Source: Bacteroidales bacterium (GTDB lineage: Bacteria > Bacteroidota > Bacteroidia > Bacteroidales > F082). From it: DNA of 32,334 nucleotides. Position 1 is the stretch's first letter, and the number at the start of each line of letters is the position of its first letter. The translations under genes were made by a program, and so were the position numbers. The DNA lies in NCBI GenBank assembly GCA_016281295.1, contig JAEEII010000085.1, positions 1-32,334 of the forward strand, written 5' to 3'. This document shows, one piece after another, positions 15,422 to 23,950 of the stretch. Under the pieces are notes generated by a model. The model did no database searches, was not told the DNA's origin, and saw nothing but the letters and a program-made list of their open reading frames with translations.

Positions 15422-16783
15422 TTATCCAAAGAGTTCTGTGGCCAGGTCGTACACGGTAGCGACGGGAACTACGTCGATATGGAAACGCTGGAGGTCCAAA
15501 CCCTTGGCGTTGTATTTCGAGATGAAGATTTTTTTGAAGCCCAGTTTTTCGGCTTCAGCAATGCGCGCGTCGATGCGGGTGACGGCACGGATCTCGCCTG
15601 AAAGTCCTACCTCGGCGGCAAAAGTGTACCGGCTGTCGATGGGGATGTCGGCATTGGAGGAGAGCACCGCGGCAACGACGGACAGGTCGATGGCCGGGTC
15701 ATCGCTACGGATGCCTCCGGCGATGTTCAGGAATACATCTTTCATGTTAAGCCGGAACCCGGCGCGTTTTTCGAGGACGGCGAGGAGCATGTTCATCCTT
15801 CGGGTGTCGAAACCTGTGGAGGAACGTTGCGGGGTGCCGTAGGCCGCTGTGCTCACCAAGGCCTGGGTCTCGATGAGCATGGGACGCTGCCCCTCGATGG
15901 TGGCGGCGATGGCGATGCCGCTCACCTCTTCGTCACGTTGCGACAACAAGAACTCACTGGGGTTGGTGACTTCGCGCAAGCCAGTGGCGTTCATCTCAAA
16001 GATGCCTAACTCCGAAGCAGAGCCAAAACGGTTCTTGATGGTGCGCAAGATGCGGAAACCATAATGACGGTCGCCCTCGAACTGCAACACCGTGTCAACG
16101 ATATGCTCCAGGATCTTGGGTCCGGCGATGCTCCCGTCTTTGGTGATATGACCGATGAGGAAGACAGGAATCTGATATGTCTTGGCGATTTTGTTCATCT
16201 CCGCAGCGGACTCACGGATTTGCGAGATTGTCCCAGCGGTGGCCTCGACGTATGGCGAAGTCAGCGTCTGAATCGAGTCAATAATAACAAGGTCTGGCTG
16301 AATGTCTTTGACATGCATATAGATTTCCTTGGTGTCGGTCTCGGTGAGAATCAGACATTGCTCGTTAAAGATCCCCACCCTGTCGGCGCGCATCTTGATT
16401 TGCGTCTGGCTCTCTTCGCCGGAGATATAAAGTACTTTCTTGCCCGTCAGATGCAAGGCGGTCTGTAGCAATAAGGTCGATTTTCCAATGCCAGGCTCAC
16501 CACCCACCAGCACCAGCGATCCGAGTACCAGACCGCCACCCAACACACGGTTCAACTCCATGTATGGAAGTACGATGCGTTGTTCTTGGGCGTTGGCAAT
16601 GTCACGAATTGGAAGCGGCACCGCCTCTGTCTTCTGTCTTCTGTCCTCTGTCTTCTTGCTTCTTACTTCTTTCTCCTCCACACACGTGTTCCACTCGCCA
16701 CAGGCCGGGCATTTCCCGAACCATTTGGGTGACTCGTTACCGCACGACTTGCAGAAATAAACAGTCTTTTCCTTTGCCACCAT
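15422..16783 (-). CDS. radA: DNA repair protein RadA (Sms)
   Basis: RadA is a RecA-like, hexameric ATPase that drives branch migration in recombinational repair. I start at the ATG at 16783 (453 aa); a GTG two codons earlier also fits. In order: a C4 zinc finger (C11, C14, C25, C28; CKSCGNESPKWFGKCPACGEW split across it), an ATPase with Walker A GGEPGIGKST (94-103) and Walker B LVIIDS (165-170), the RadA signature KNRFG (250-254), and a Lon-like C-terminal domain (DVFLNIAGGI, DLSVVAAVLSS, AEVGLSGEIRAV). The linker after the zinc finger (39-55) is replaced or expanded by KKTEDRRQKTE-type sequence from an AGAAGAC repeat. The gene follows tlpA by 11 bases. Confidence 0.96.
   Translation of the reverse strand: MVAKEKTVYFCKSCGNESPKWFGKCPACGEWNTCVEEKEVRSKKTEDRRQKTEAVPLPIRDIANAQEQRIVLPYMELNRVLGGGLVLGSLVLVGGEPGIGKSTLLLQTALHLTGKKVLYISGEESQTQIKMRADRVGIFNEQCLILTETDTKEIYMHVKDIQPDLVIIDSIQTLTSPYVEATAGTISQIRESAAEMNKIAKTYQIPVFLIGHITKDGSIAGPKILEHIVDTVLQFEGDRHYGFRILRTIKNRFGSASELGIFEMNATGLREVTNPSEFLLSQRDEEVSGIAIAATIEGQRPMLIETQALVSTAAYGTPQRSSTGFDTRRMNMLLAVLEKRAGFRLNMKDVFLNIAGGIRSDDPAIDLSVVAAVLSSNADIPIDSRYTFAAEVGLSGEIRAVTRIDARIAEAEKLGFKKIFISKYNAKGLDLQRFHIDVVPVATVYDLATELFG
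16622..16678 (-). repeat. AGAAGAC-type short tandem repeat inside radA
   Basis: On the - strand the region reads as a run of GAAGACAGAGGACAGAAGACAGAAGAC-like units, in pieces of 7-8 bases. It is all purine-rich and stays in frame. The same unit occurs at 14030-14066, in the leader of another gene. Confidence 0.8.
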
Positions 16784-16794
16784 GACCACAGTGC

Positions 16795-17880
16795 TTAAAG
16801 TCTCGAAGCCAAGGCTTTTTCCAAATCTTCGCCTCTCAGGTTTTTCTCGACGATGATGCCGTTTTCGTCAATCAAGATATTGCTGGGGATATAATAAATC
16901 AAATACAGCTGGCTGGTTTGGCCTTCCGAGTCGCACACATGCGTCCAAGGCAGTTGGTCTTTGGCGATGGCCGCCTGCCAAGCGTCAACATCCTGATCCA
17001 TGGAGACACCTAACACATTGAAGCCCTTATCGTGATAGGCGTTATAAGCGGCCAGCACAAACGGGTTTTCCGCACGGCAGGGTCCGCACCACGAAGCCCA
17101 GAAATCGACCAGTGTCAGCTTGTTGCCTTTTATATATTCCGACAAGGTCACTTCCTGGTCGTCAACAGTCTTGAGGGTGAAGTCGATGAAGGGGTTTCCC
17201 ACCGCCAAGCTCTCAAGCTTGACGATATAGTCGCTCATTTCTTTTGAGTAGAGCGTCTCTGATTTCAAACCAGCTACAATCTCCTTCAATTGTTCCAAGG
17301 TATAATCTTGTTTTTGCTCATCCATAAGGTAATGGCCGATGAAATGGTCTTTGTGTTGTTCAATAAACTGTTCTGAGAAGGTTTCTTTTTTCTCCATGAG
17401 TTCATTGCCTTGCTGGTCAATCTCTTCCATTAGCAGACTGTCATTGTTTTTTTCAGCCTCATCAAATTGGTAATAGAGATCCATGAGCTTTGAGTCGCAA
17501 TCATTGACAAATTTATTGTATTCGTTGAACAATGCTTGTGCCTCGCTTCCGAGGATTTCCACAGCGGTTGGGTTTTGGATATCGCCCACCACAGTGACAT
17601 CTTGATTCTCAGGGAAGAACGTCATGGAACCATGCATATTTTTGATTTTAATAGAATAGAGTCTTTGGACGTTTTCCATGGGAGCGGTCAGGGTGGCCAT
17701 TTCATTTTTGAAGAAGGCTGAGTCGATGACCTCTGTTTGATGATTCACCACTTTTCTTAAATAAATCATGGTGTTGTCATCGGCATTTGCCAAACTGACG
17801 TTGACGTGAAAGACTTTTTGATGGTTACATGAGGCCAATCCTAAAGCAAAAAGGAGAAGAATCAGAATGTTTTGTTTCAT
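16795..17880 (-). CDS. TlpA-like thiol-disulfide oxidoreductase lipoprotein with DUF4369
   Basis: This 361-aa protein has lipobox LASC (Cys18) and so should be anchored in a membrane. Residues 22-115 match the DUF4369 beta domain common in Bacteroidota. A helical linker (115-225) precedes a thioredoxin-like TlpA/AhpC-TSA domain (225-361) with the active site WASWCGPC (Cys265, Cys268) and cis-proline IPSN (Pro332). It would reduce or exchange disulfides in envelope proteins. It lies downstream of mreD and 11 bases ahead of radA, and no promoter was seen in the 53-base gap behind mreD, so it is probably transcribed with the purH-mre genes. Confidence 0.9.
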   Translation of the reverse strand: MKQNILILLLFALGLASCNHQKVFHVNVSLANADDNTMIYLRKVVNHQTEVIDSAFFKNEMATLTAPMENVQRLYSIKIKNMHGSMTFFPENQDVTVVGDIQNPTAVEILGSEAQALFNEYNKFVNDCDSKLMDLYYQFDEAEKNNDSLLMEEIDQQGNELMEKKETFSEQFIEQHKDHFIGHYLMDEQKQDYTLEQLKEIVAGLKSETLYSKEMSDYIVKLESLAVGNPFIDFTLKTVDDQEVTLSEYIKGNKLTLVDFWASWCGPCRAENPFVLAAYNAYHDKGFNVLGVSMDQDVDAWQAAIAKDQLPWTHVCDSEGQTSQLYLIYYIPSNILIDENGIIVEKNLRGEDLEKALASRL

Positions 17881-17933
17881 AGTTAGTACTTGTTATGTTA
17901 GATTTAGATTTTAAGGACACGGGGTACGTTTCC

Positions 17934-18455
17934 TCACGTCCGTTCTTTTTTCTTAGTCGGGGCAAAAAGATACAGTGTAAGCAGGATGAGGAAAATCGAC
18001 ACGGGCACACTGAACAGAATACGGATGAGGGCTTGACCGATGAGGTGGAAGCTGAATCCTTCGAGCATAAAAAGCGTAAAGTTATGGACGGTGACCATGC
18101 AGAGGGTGTAACGCAAGAACCAGGGGAAGCCTAATTGTGCGATGTTAGGTTCACGTATGTTCTCAAATTTCTGGTTGCCTGAGACCAACCGGATGATGGC
18201 AGGTCGGCAGAAGGCCATGAAGGTGGTGGCTCCCGCATGCATGCCAAGAGTACCCATGAACAGGTCGATAGTCAGGCCGATGCCGAAACCAGAGAGCAGC
18301 AGCTGCCAGCCCGGCATGTTGATGGGCATCAGCATCACAAAGATGAGATAGATATAAGGATGCACATAGCCGCCCATACGGATGTGGTTGATGACCAGCA
18401 CCTGCGCAATCACCAGCACCACGAAACGGATTACATTCAACAGGGACTTGTTCAT
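17934..18455 (-). CDS. mreD: Rod shape-determining protein MreD
   Basis: This 173-aa membrane protein has about five hydrophobic helices (VIRFVVLVIAQVLVI, IYLIFVMLMPI, LLLSGFGIGLTIDLFMG, a helix near 110-135, SIFLILLTLYLF). The GxxIDLFMGTLGMHA segment is typical of MreD, which belongs to the elongasome with MreB and MreC. Identity rests on position directly after mreC as well as sequence. The ATG overlaps the mreC stop by four bases (ATGA), so translation is coupled. Confidence 0.92.
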   Translation of the reverse strand: MNKSLLNVIRFVVLVIAQVLVINHIRMGGYVHPYIYLIFVMLMPINMPGWQLLLSGFGIGLTIDLFMGTLGMHAGATTFMAFCRPAIIRLVSGNQKFENIREPNIAQLGFPWFLRYTLCMVTVHNFTLFMLEGFSFHLIGQALIRILFSVPVSIFLILLTLYLFAPTKKKERT

Positions 18456-19273
18456 AGCTTGCTTTGATGGACGAGGAGCGTATCCAGCTCCGCTTTGTTG
18501 GTATGATGGATGACGTAAACGTTTTTCAAGGTGGAGAAGTCGGTGGAGAACCGTATCTTGGCCTTGTTGAGGGTTCCGCTTGGCGACTGGATGAGTTCCA
18601 CCACCGTGCCTGCCATCAGGTTCTCAGGAAAGATATAGGAATAAGAGCTGGTGACGATGGTGTCGCCTTGCTGAAGCAGGAGATGGGTGGGGATGTCGTC
18701 GATGGTGCCATAACGGTAGTTGGTGGTACCCCAATGGAGGTTGGCGAGATGGTCGTTGTTCTTGAACCGCACGCTGATGGTGGAATAGCTGTGAAGCAGG
18801 CTCATGACGGAGGCGTAATGCGGACTCACGTCGGCGACGATGCCCACGATGCCGTCGGTGGAGATAACACCCATGTCCTTCTCGATGCCGTCAGCCCGTC
18901 CTTTGTCGATAAGGATATAGTTGTTGGGCCTGTTGACCGTGCTGTTGACCACCCGGGCAGGGATGAATTGATACACGGTGTCGGTGTTGATATATTCCTG
19001 ATACGCCTGGGCGGTGTCGGTGACCACGGCCAATTGACGGCGGAGCATGGCGTTCTCTTCCGCCAACTCGCGGTTGATCTTCCCTAAACGAAAGTAGTCG
19101 CCGATGTCGTTTCCTGTCTCATAGATTCTCCCCACGATATCGTTGGTCGTATTGATTCGCTTTTGGCGATGGAAGTTCTGACTGGAGGTCAACATCACGA
19201 TACACAGCACTTCGAGTACCAGGAAGAGGATGACGAAGTGGTGTTTCTGTATAAATCGGATGAGGTTATACAT
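18452..19273 (-). CDS. mreC: Rod shape-determining protein MreC
   Basis: This 273-aa protein has one N-terminal membrane helix (HFVILFLVLEVLCIVMLTS), a periplasmic coiled coil (LGKINRELAEENAMLRRQL) and the MreC beta domains (NYILIDKGRADGIEKDMGVIS, VSPHYASVMSLLHSYSTISVRF, LQQGDTIVTSSYSYIFPENLMAGTV). MreC bridges the MreB filament to the peptidoglycan synthases. Its ATG shares one base with the mreB stop (TAATG). Length is normal for the Bacteroidota form. Confidence 0.96.
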   Translation of the reverse strand: MYNLIRFIQKHHFVILFLVLEVLCIVMLTSSQNFHRQKRINTTNDIVGRIYETGNDIGDYFRLGKINRELAEENAMLRRQLAVVTDTAQAYQEYINTDTVYQFIPARVVNSTVNRPNNYILIDKGRADGIEKDMGVISTDGIVGIVADVSPHYASVMSLLHSYSTISVRFKNNDHLANLHWGTTNYRYGTIDDIPTHLLLQQGDTIVTSSYSYIFPENLMAGTVVELIQSPSGTLNKAKIRFSTDFSTLKNVYVIHHTNKAELDTLLVHQSKL

Positions 19274-20295
19274 TATTTAATGAGGAAGGTGAATCGGTTG
19301 AAGTTCTTCAATGCGATACCGGTACCTCTTGCCACGGCGCGCAGCGGGTCTTCCGCCACATGGATTGGCAGTTTGGTCTTGGCGGCAAGACGTTTGTCGA
19401 GACCTCTCAGCAAGGCGCCGCCACCGGTAAGATAGATGCCGGTACGGAAGATATCGGCAGCCAGTTCGGGAGGCGTGAGTTCCAAGGCGTTAAGCACAGC
19501 GGTCTCGATTTTCATGATGCTCTTGTCGAGGCAGTGGGCGATTTCCGAGTAGTTGACTTTGATTTCTTTGGGGATACCGCTCAGCATGTCTCTTCCCTGC
19601 ACAGCGAAGTCCTCGGGCGGGTTGTCGAGTTGTGGGATGGCCGCACCCACTTCGATTTTGATACGTTCAGCGGAACGCTCACCCACGATGATGTTGTGCT
19701 GTTTACGCATATACTCCTCGATGTCGGCGTTGAAGTCGTCACCAGCAATACGGATTGACTTGTTGTTGACGATGCCGCCCAAGGCGATGACAGCGATTTC
19801 GGAGGTGCCGCCTCCGATGTCGATGATCATGTTGCCCGTAGGTTCAAGCACGTCGATGCCGATACCGATGGCCGCTGCCATAGGCTCGTGAATCAGCCTC
19901 ACTTCTTTGGCTCCCGCTTGTTCGGCGGAGTCTTTCACTGCACGTTCCTCCACCTCGGTGATGCCCGAAGGGATGCAGATAACCATCTTCAAGCTCGGGG
20001 GGAACAAGGTGTTCTTGAAATTAATCATCTTAATCATCTCACGCATCATGTGCTCCGCGGCTTGGAAGTCGGCGATGACTCCGTCTCTCAACGGACGGAT
20101 GGTCTTGATGTTCTCGTGGGTCTTGCCGTGCATCATCATGGCTTTCTTTCCCACAGCGATGATTTTCTTGGTGTCGCGTTGGATAGCCACGATGGAAGGT
20201 TCGTCAACGACCACTTTGTCGTTGTATATGACAATCGTATTGGCTGTTCCCAGGTCAATAGCGATTTCTTTGTTCAGAAATGAAAATGCACCCAT
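19273..20295 (-). CDS. mreB: Rod shape-determining protein MreB (actin homologue)
   Basis: This 340-aa cytoplasmic actin-like ATPase directs lateral wall synthesis. Actin-fold motifs are present: phosphate 1 DLGTANT (16-22), connecting region PSGITEVEERAVKDS, phosphate 2 IDIGGGTSEIAVI, and the adenosine-binding LTGGGALLRGLD. The N-terminal amphipathic MGAFSFLNKE fits membrane binding. Length is standard. The gene follows purH by 59 bases, a gap carrying only AGAATTT-type repeats and no promoter match, so it is probably read from the purH promoter. Confidence 0.97.
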   Translation of the reverse strand: MGAFSFLNKEIAIDLGTANTIVIYNDKVVVDEPSIVAIQRDTKKIIAVGKKAMMMHGKTHENIKTIRPLRDGVIADFQAAEHMMREMIKMINFKNTLFPPSLKMVICIPSGITEVEERAVKDSAEQAGAKEVRLIHEPMAAAIGIGIDVLEPTGNMIIDIGGGTSEIAVIALGGIVNNKSIRIAGDDFNADIEEYMRKQHNIIVGERSAERIKIEVGAAIPQLDNPPEDFAVQGRDMLSGIPKEIKVNYSEIAHCLDKSIMKIETAVLNALELTPPELAADIFRTGIYLTGGGALLRGLDKRLAAKTKLPIHVAEDPLRAVARGTGIALKNFNRFTFLIK

Positions 20296-20304
20296 TTTGT
20301 TAGC

Positions 20305-20336
20305 ATTTAGAATTTAGAATTCAGAGTTCAGAATTT
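20305..20336 (-). repeat. AGAATTT-type short repeat between purH and mreB
   Basis: The + strand has CATTTAGAATTTAGAATTC then AGAGTTCAGAATTTA, degenerate 7-8-base units similar to the flank of the element at 6457-6665, but without its CCCC-GGGG hairpin core. Confidence 0.7.
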
Positions 20337-20354
20337 ATTTAGTTATACAATTTG

Positions 20355-21872
20355 TTAGTGTTTGAAATGACGGTATCCAGTGAATACCATGCTGATATCA
20401 TGTTGGTTGCAACAGTCGATGGATTCCTGGTCGCGCACAGACCCACCAGGTTGGATGATGGCGGTGATGCCAGCTTCATGGGCGAGCTTCACGCAGTCGT
20501 CGAATGGGAAGAAGGCATCGGATGCCAGCACGGCGCCTTGTAGGTCGAAGCCGAAGGAGCGGGCCTTTTCGATGGCTTGCCGCAGGGCATCCACGCGCGA
20601 GGTCTGTCCGATACCCGAAGCGCACAGCTGTTGGTCCTTGGCCAAGGTGATGGCGTTGGAACGGCTGTGTTTGACGACTTTGTTGGCAAAGATCATGTCT
20701 TTGATCTCGGCTCGCGAAGGCGCGGCCTCGGTAACCACGTTGAAATCGTCAATGCCTTCGGCATGTTGGTCGCGTTCTTCCACCAAATAGCCGTTGAGGG
20801 CTGTCTTGACGGTGACAGTGTTGAACAGGTCTTTTTTCAGACGAAGCACCACACGGTTTTTCTTGGTGAAGAGCAGCTCGAGCACGCCCGGACCGTAGTC
20901 AGGAGCCACGATGACCTCGATGAAGAGCTTGTTAATCTCCTCGGCGGCGTCAAGGTCGATGGGGCGGTTGCATACCAACACCCCGCCAAACGCCGAAACG
21001 GGATCACCCGCCAAGGCAGCCAGATAAGCCTCTTTCACCGTCTGGCGGCAGGCGATGCCACAAGGATTGTTGTGTTTCAGGATGGCGAACGTTGGCAACT
21101 CAAACTCACGAATCAACGAGAGTCCCGCCTCAAGATCGAGCAAGTTGTTGTATGAGAGTTCCTTGCCGTGAAGTTTCTCAAACACAGCCTCTAAGTCACC
21201 ATAGAACTTGCCTTTCTGATGAGGGTTCTCGCCATAACGCAGCACCGTGCCATTGCCTTCACAGATCCTCAGCTCACGCTGCTCGTCGTCACGGGCAAAC
21301 CAGTTGTAAATCACACTGTCATAATGCGAGCTTTCCGCAAAGGCATAGCAGGCGAAACGACGACGATCCTCCAACGAAGTCTCCCCTTGCTGGGTTTCGA
21401 GCAGATGAATCAACTCGTCATAATGTTTCCTTGAAGGAACAATGAGCACGTCGTTGAAGTTCTTCGCACCAGCGCGTATCAAGGAGATGCCACCGATGTC
21501 AATTTTCTCGATGATGGCGGCCTCGTCGTTGGTGTTGGCTACCGTCTCCTCAAAAGGATAGAGGTCCACAATCACCAGGTCGAATGCAGGAATGTCGTAC
21601 TGTGCCATCTCGCGCTGATCCGACTCCAGACCCGTTCGTCCGAGAATCCCGCCAAATACCTTGGGGTGCAGTGTCTTGACACGACCACCCAAGATGGAGG
21701 GATAACTCGTCAACGACTCCACCGTCTTGACCGTGGGATCGAGCTTTTGAATGGCGTCGTACGTGCCGCCAGTGGAATATATCTGAACGCCATACTCTTT
21801 CAACAGCGTTACAATTGTATCAATGCCAGTTTTGTAATATACTGATATTAAGGCAGTTTTAATTTTTTTCAA
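20355..21872 (-). CDS. purH: Bifunctional AICAR transformylase / IMP cyclohydrolase PurH
   Basis: PurH catalyses the last two steps of IMP synthesis. The 505-aa chain has the cyclohydrolase domain first (STGGT 33-37, GRVKTLHPK 63-71, IVDLYPF 101-107) and the transformylase domain second (RYGENPHQ 212-219, catalytic KHNNPCG 266-272 with His267, KHSRSNAI 401-408), ending TGYRHFKH as usual. The only possible start is TTG at 21872: the frame upstream reaches TAA at 21896 with no ATG or GTG, and homology begins at residue 3 (KIKTALISVY). It heads the likely purH-mreBCD-tlpA-radA transcript. Confidence 0.97.
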   Translation of the reverse strand: MKKIKTALISVYYKTGIDTIVTLLKEYGVQIYSTGGTYDAIQKLDPTVKTVESLTSYPSILGGRVKTLHPKVFGGILGRTGLESDQREMAQYDIPAFDLVIVDLYPFEETVANTNDEAAIIEKIDIGGISLIRAGAKNFNDVLIVPSRKHYDELIHLLETQQGETSLEDRRRFACYAFAESSHYDSVIYNWFARDDEQRELRICEGNGTVLRYGENPHQKGKFYGDLEAVFEKLHGKELSYNNLLDLEAGLSLIREFELPTFAILKHNNPCGIACRQTVKEAYLAALAGDPVSAFGGVLVCNRPIDLDAAEEINKLFIEVIVAPDYGPGVLELLFTKKNRVVLRLKKDLFNTVTVKTALNGYLVEERDQHAEGIDDFNVVTEAAPSRAEIKDMIFANKVVKHSRSNAITLAKDQQLCASGIGQTSRVDALRQAIEKARSFGFDLQGAVLASDAFFPFDDCVKLAHEAGITAIIQPGGSVRDQESIDCCNQHDISMVFTGYRHFKH

Positions 21873-21901
21873 AGGATAAAAATTTGGATTTTTTTATTAT
21901 G

Positions 21902-21933
21902 CAAGATTATTAAAAATACTGACACCACGCAAC
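21902..21933 (-). promoter_or_regulatory. Candidate purH promoter
   Basis: On the - strand 21909-21902 reads TAATCTTG, one mismatch from TAnnTTTG, with GTTG at 21933-21930, 20 bases upstream. The predicted leader is about 24 bases before the TTG start. Confidence 0.4.
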
Positions 21934-21999
21934 TTGTTTTTTAAAAAAAAATACACTTTTTTCAACACCCTTCTTATCTTGAATGAACGATTCCTTTTG

Positions 22000-22036
22000 A
22001 ATTATAAATTACTTATAATCAAATAATTATAAATTA
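22000..22036. repeat. AT-rich direct repeat in the purH-recJ divergent spacer
   Basis: AATTATAAATTA occurs at 22000-22011 and 22025-22036, a 25-base period. The spacer 21873-22110 is otherwise very AT-rich with no gene. It could be a bent or easily melted promoter region, and chance is possible at this composition. Confidence 0.5.
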
Positions 22037-22083
22037 TTCTCATTCTAAATAAAAAAAATTTATAAAACATCGAAAATTATTCT

Positions 22084-22091
22084 TATTTTTA
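22084..22091 (+). promoter_or_regulatory. Candidate recJ -7 element
   Basis: TATTTTTA differs from TAnnTTTG at the last base and lies 20 bases before the recJ ATG. No clear -33 element was found, so this is tentative. Confidence 0.3.
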
Positions 22092-22110
22092 CAAATTCAA
22101 AATTAGGTAG

Positions 22111-23892
22111 ATGGAAACAAGGTGGATTCTCAATAAAAGTGTTGACAATCAGAAGGTTGCCGATATTGTCAAGGCTCTCAACATTGATGAGAACCTTGCC
22201 ACCTTGCTTGTTCAGCGTGGGATTACCAACTATAACGAGGCCAAAGTTTTTTTCCGTCCTTCCTTGACGCAGCTGCATGATCCTTTCCTGATGAAGGACA
22301 TGGACAAGGCTGTTGACCGCATTGTACAAGCGATTGACAATGGGGAGAAAATCCTGATTTACGGGGACTATGATGTTGACGGGACCACGGCAGTAGCGGT
22401 GGTGTACACTTATTTGAAGAAATTCTTCAAGAAAAAGAAAATCGAGTTCTACATCCCCGACCGTTATGACGAGGGCTATGGCATTTCTTATAAAGGTATC
22501 GACTATGCGGCGGAAAACGACTTCAAGCTGGTTATCGCACTCGATTGCGGCATCAAGGCGGTGGAGCGCATCCGTTATGCCAATGAAAAAGGTGTGGATT
22601 TCATCATCTGCGACCATCACCGCGCTGGCGACGAGATTCCTGCCGCAGTAGCGGTGCTCGACCCAAAACGGCCTGACTGCAACTATCCTTACAAGGAGCT
22701 CTCGGGCTGTGGTGTGGGCTTCAAACTGGTCACCGCGCTGTCCATACGCCTCAACCTGCCTATCGAAGAGGTGAATGAGTTGCTCGACTTGCTGGCGGTG
22801 AGTATCGCCGCCGACATCGTGCCCATCACCGGTGAGAACCGCGTGCTGGCGTTTTACGGACTCAAGCAGCTCAACAAGAAACCCCGTCCGGGTATCGAAG
22901 CCATCCTTCAACATGCCAACATCTACCGCCGTGAAGATGACCCCGAAAGAGTGGATGGGGATGACGCCAACGTGCTGACCCGTGAGCTAACCATCAGCGA
23001 CCTTGTGTTTCTTATCGGCCCCCGCATCAACGCGGCAGGACGCATCGACAAAGCCTCCGACTCTGTCCGCCTCCTCCTCGCTGAGAAACATGAACACGCC
23101 CTGAAACTCGCTGCCAACATCAACGAGCTGAACGACACTAGGCGCGAACTCGACAACGGCATCACCGAAGAAGCACTCAACATGATTGCCGACAACGAGG
23201 AACTGCTCAACGCCCGAAGCACCGTCATCTTCAACGAAAACTGGCACAAAGGAGTGATCGGCATCGTGGCCTCGCGTCTTACAGATTATTACTATAGACC
23301 TACCATCGTGCTGACCAGAGCCAACGACCTTATCACAGGCTCCGCGCGTTCCATCAAAAACTTCGACATCTACGACGCCATTGACCATTGCTCCGACCTG
23401 TTGGAGCACTTCGGAGGACATAAATATGCCGCCGGCCTCTCCATGAAACCCGACAAAGTCGATGAGTTCCGTCGCCGCTTCGAGGACTATATCCGTGAAC
23501 ATCTCACCGCTGAAGACTTAGTGCCGGAATTAGAGGTTGACCTGAAAATCAACTTCCATGACATCACTGCCAAGTTCATGCGCATCCTTAACCAGTTCGC
23601 CCCCTTCGGCCCGGGCAACACTGCCCCTGTGTTCTGGTCGGATAACATCGTCGATACCGGCGGTTCACGCCCCGTGGGCGGTCACAAACATCTGAAACTC
23701 ACCGTGAAGCAACTGGGCGACGAGGACGGTACCGTGTTCTCGGGCATCGCCTTCCAGAAAGGTGACCTCTTCGCACGCATCCATAGCGGCGAACCGTTCA
23801 GCATCTGCTATAACCTCGAATACAACTACTGGCAAGGAAAAACCACCCTCCAACTTAACGTCAAAGACATTAAGTTCAAAGACACCATTTGA
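22111..23892 (+). CDS. recJ: Single-stranded-DNA-specific 5'-3' exonuclease RecJ
   Basis: RecJ is a DHH-family exonuclease of the RecF recombination and mismatch-repair pathways. The 593-aa protein has all core motifs: GDYDVDGTTA (85-94, motif I), ALDCG (143-147, motif II), ICDHHRAGDEIP (167-178, the DHH motif), then the DHHA1 domain (LIGPRINAAGRIDKA, GGHKYAAG) and the OB-fold region (NQFAPFGPGNTAPVFW). Length is normal. It is divergent from purH and convergent with the membrane-protein genes beyond 23951, so it is a one-gene unit. An imperfect hairpin follows the stop codon. Confidence 0.96.
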   Translation: METRWILNKSVDNQKVADIVKALNIDENLATLLVQRGITNYNEAKVFFRPSLTQLHDPFLMKDMDKAVDRIVQAIDNGEKILIYGDYDVDGTTAVAVVYTYLKKFFKKKKIEFYIPDRYDEGYGISYKGIDYAAENDFKLVIALDCGIKAVERIRYANEKGVDFIICDHHRAGDEIPAAVAVLDPKRPDCNYPYKELSGCGVGFKLVTALSIRLNLPIEEVNELLDLLAVSIAADIVPITGENRVLAFYGLKQLNKKPRPGIEAILQHANIYRREDDPERVDGDDANVLTRELTISDLVFLIGPRINAAGRIDKASDSVRLLLAEKHEHALKLAANINELNDTRRELDNGITEEALNMIADNEELLNARSTVIFNENWHKGVIGIVASRLTDYYYRPTIVLTRANDLITGSARSIKNFDIYDAIDHCSDLLEHFGGHKYAAGLSMKPDKVDEFRRRFEDYIREHLTAEDLVPELEVDLKINFHDITAKFMRILNQFAPFGPGNTAPVFWSDNIVDTGGSRPVGGHKHLKLTVKQLGDEDGTVFSGIAFQKGDLFARIHSGEPFSICYNLEYNYWQGKTTLQLNVKDIKFKDTI

Positions 23893-23899
23893 GGTTAAA

Positions 23900-23933
23900 G
23901 GTTAGAGGTGGCTATCGCAAGCTACTTCTAACC
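23900..23933 (+). terminator. Hairpin after recJ built from GGTTAGAG repeat sequence
   Basis: GGTTAGAGGTGGCT pairs with AGCTACTTCTAACC (two G-U pairs on the + strand transcript) around the loop ATCGCA, eight bases after the recJ stop. There is no T run. The arms are copies of a GGTTAGAG-type repeat; a second CTCTAACC follows at 23933-23940. Confidence 0.6.
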
Positions 23934-23950
23934 TCTAACCAACTCCCCCT

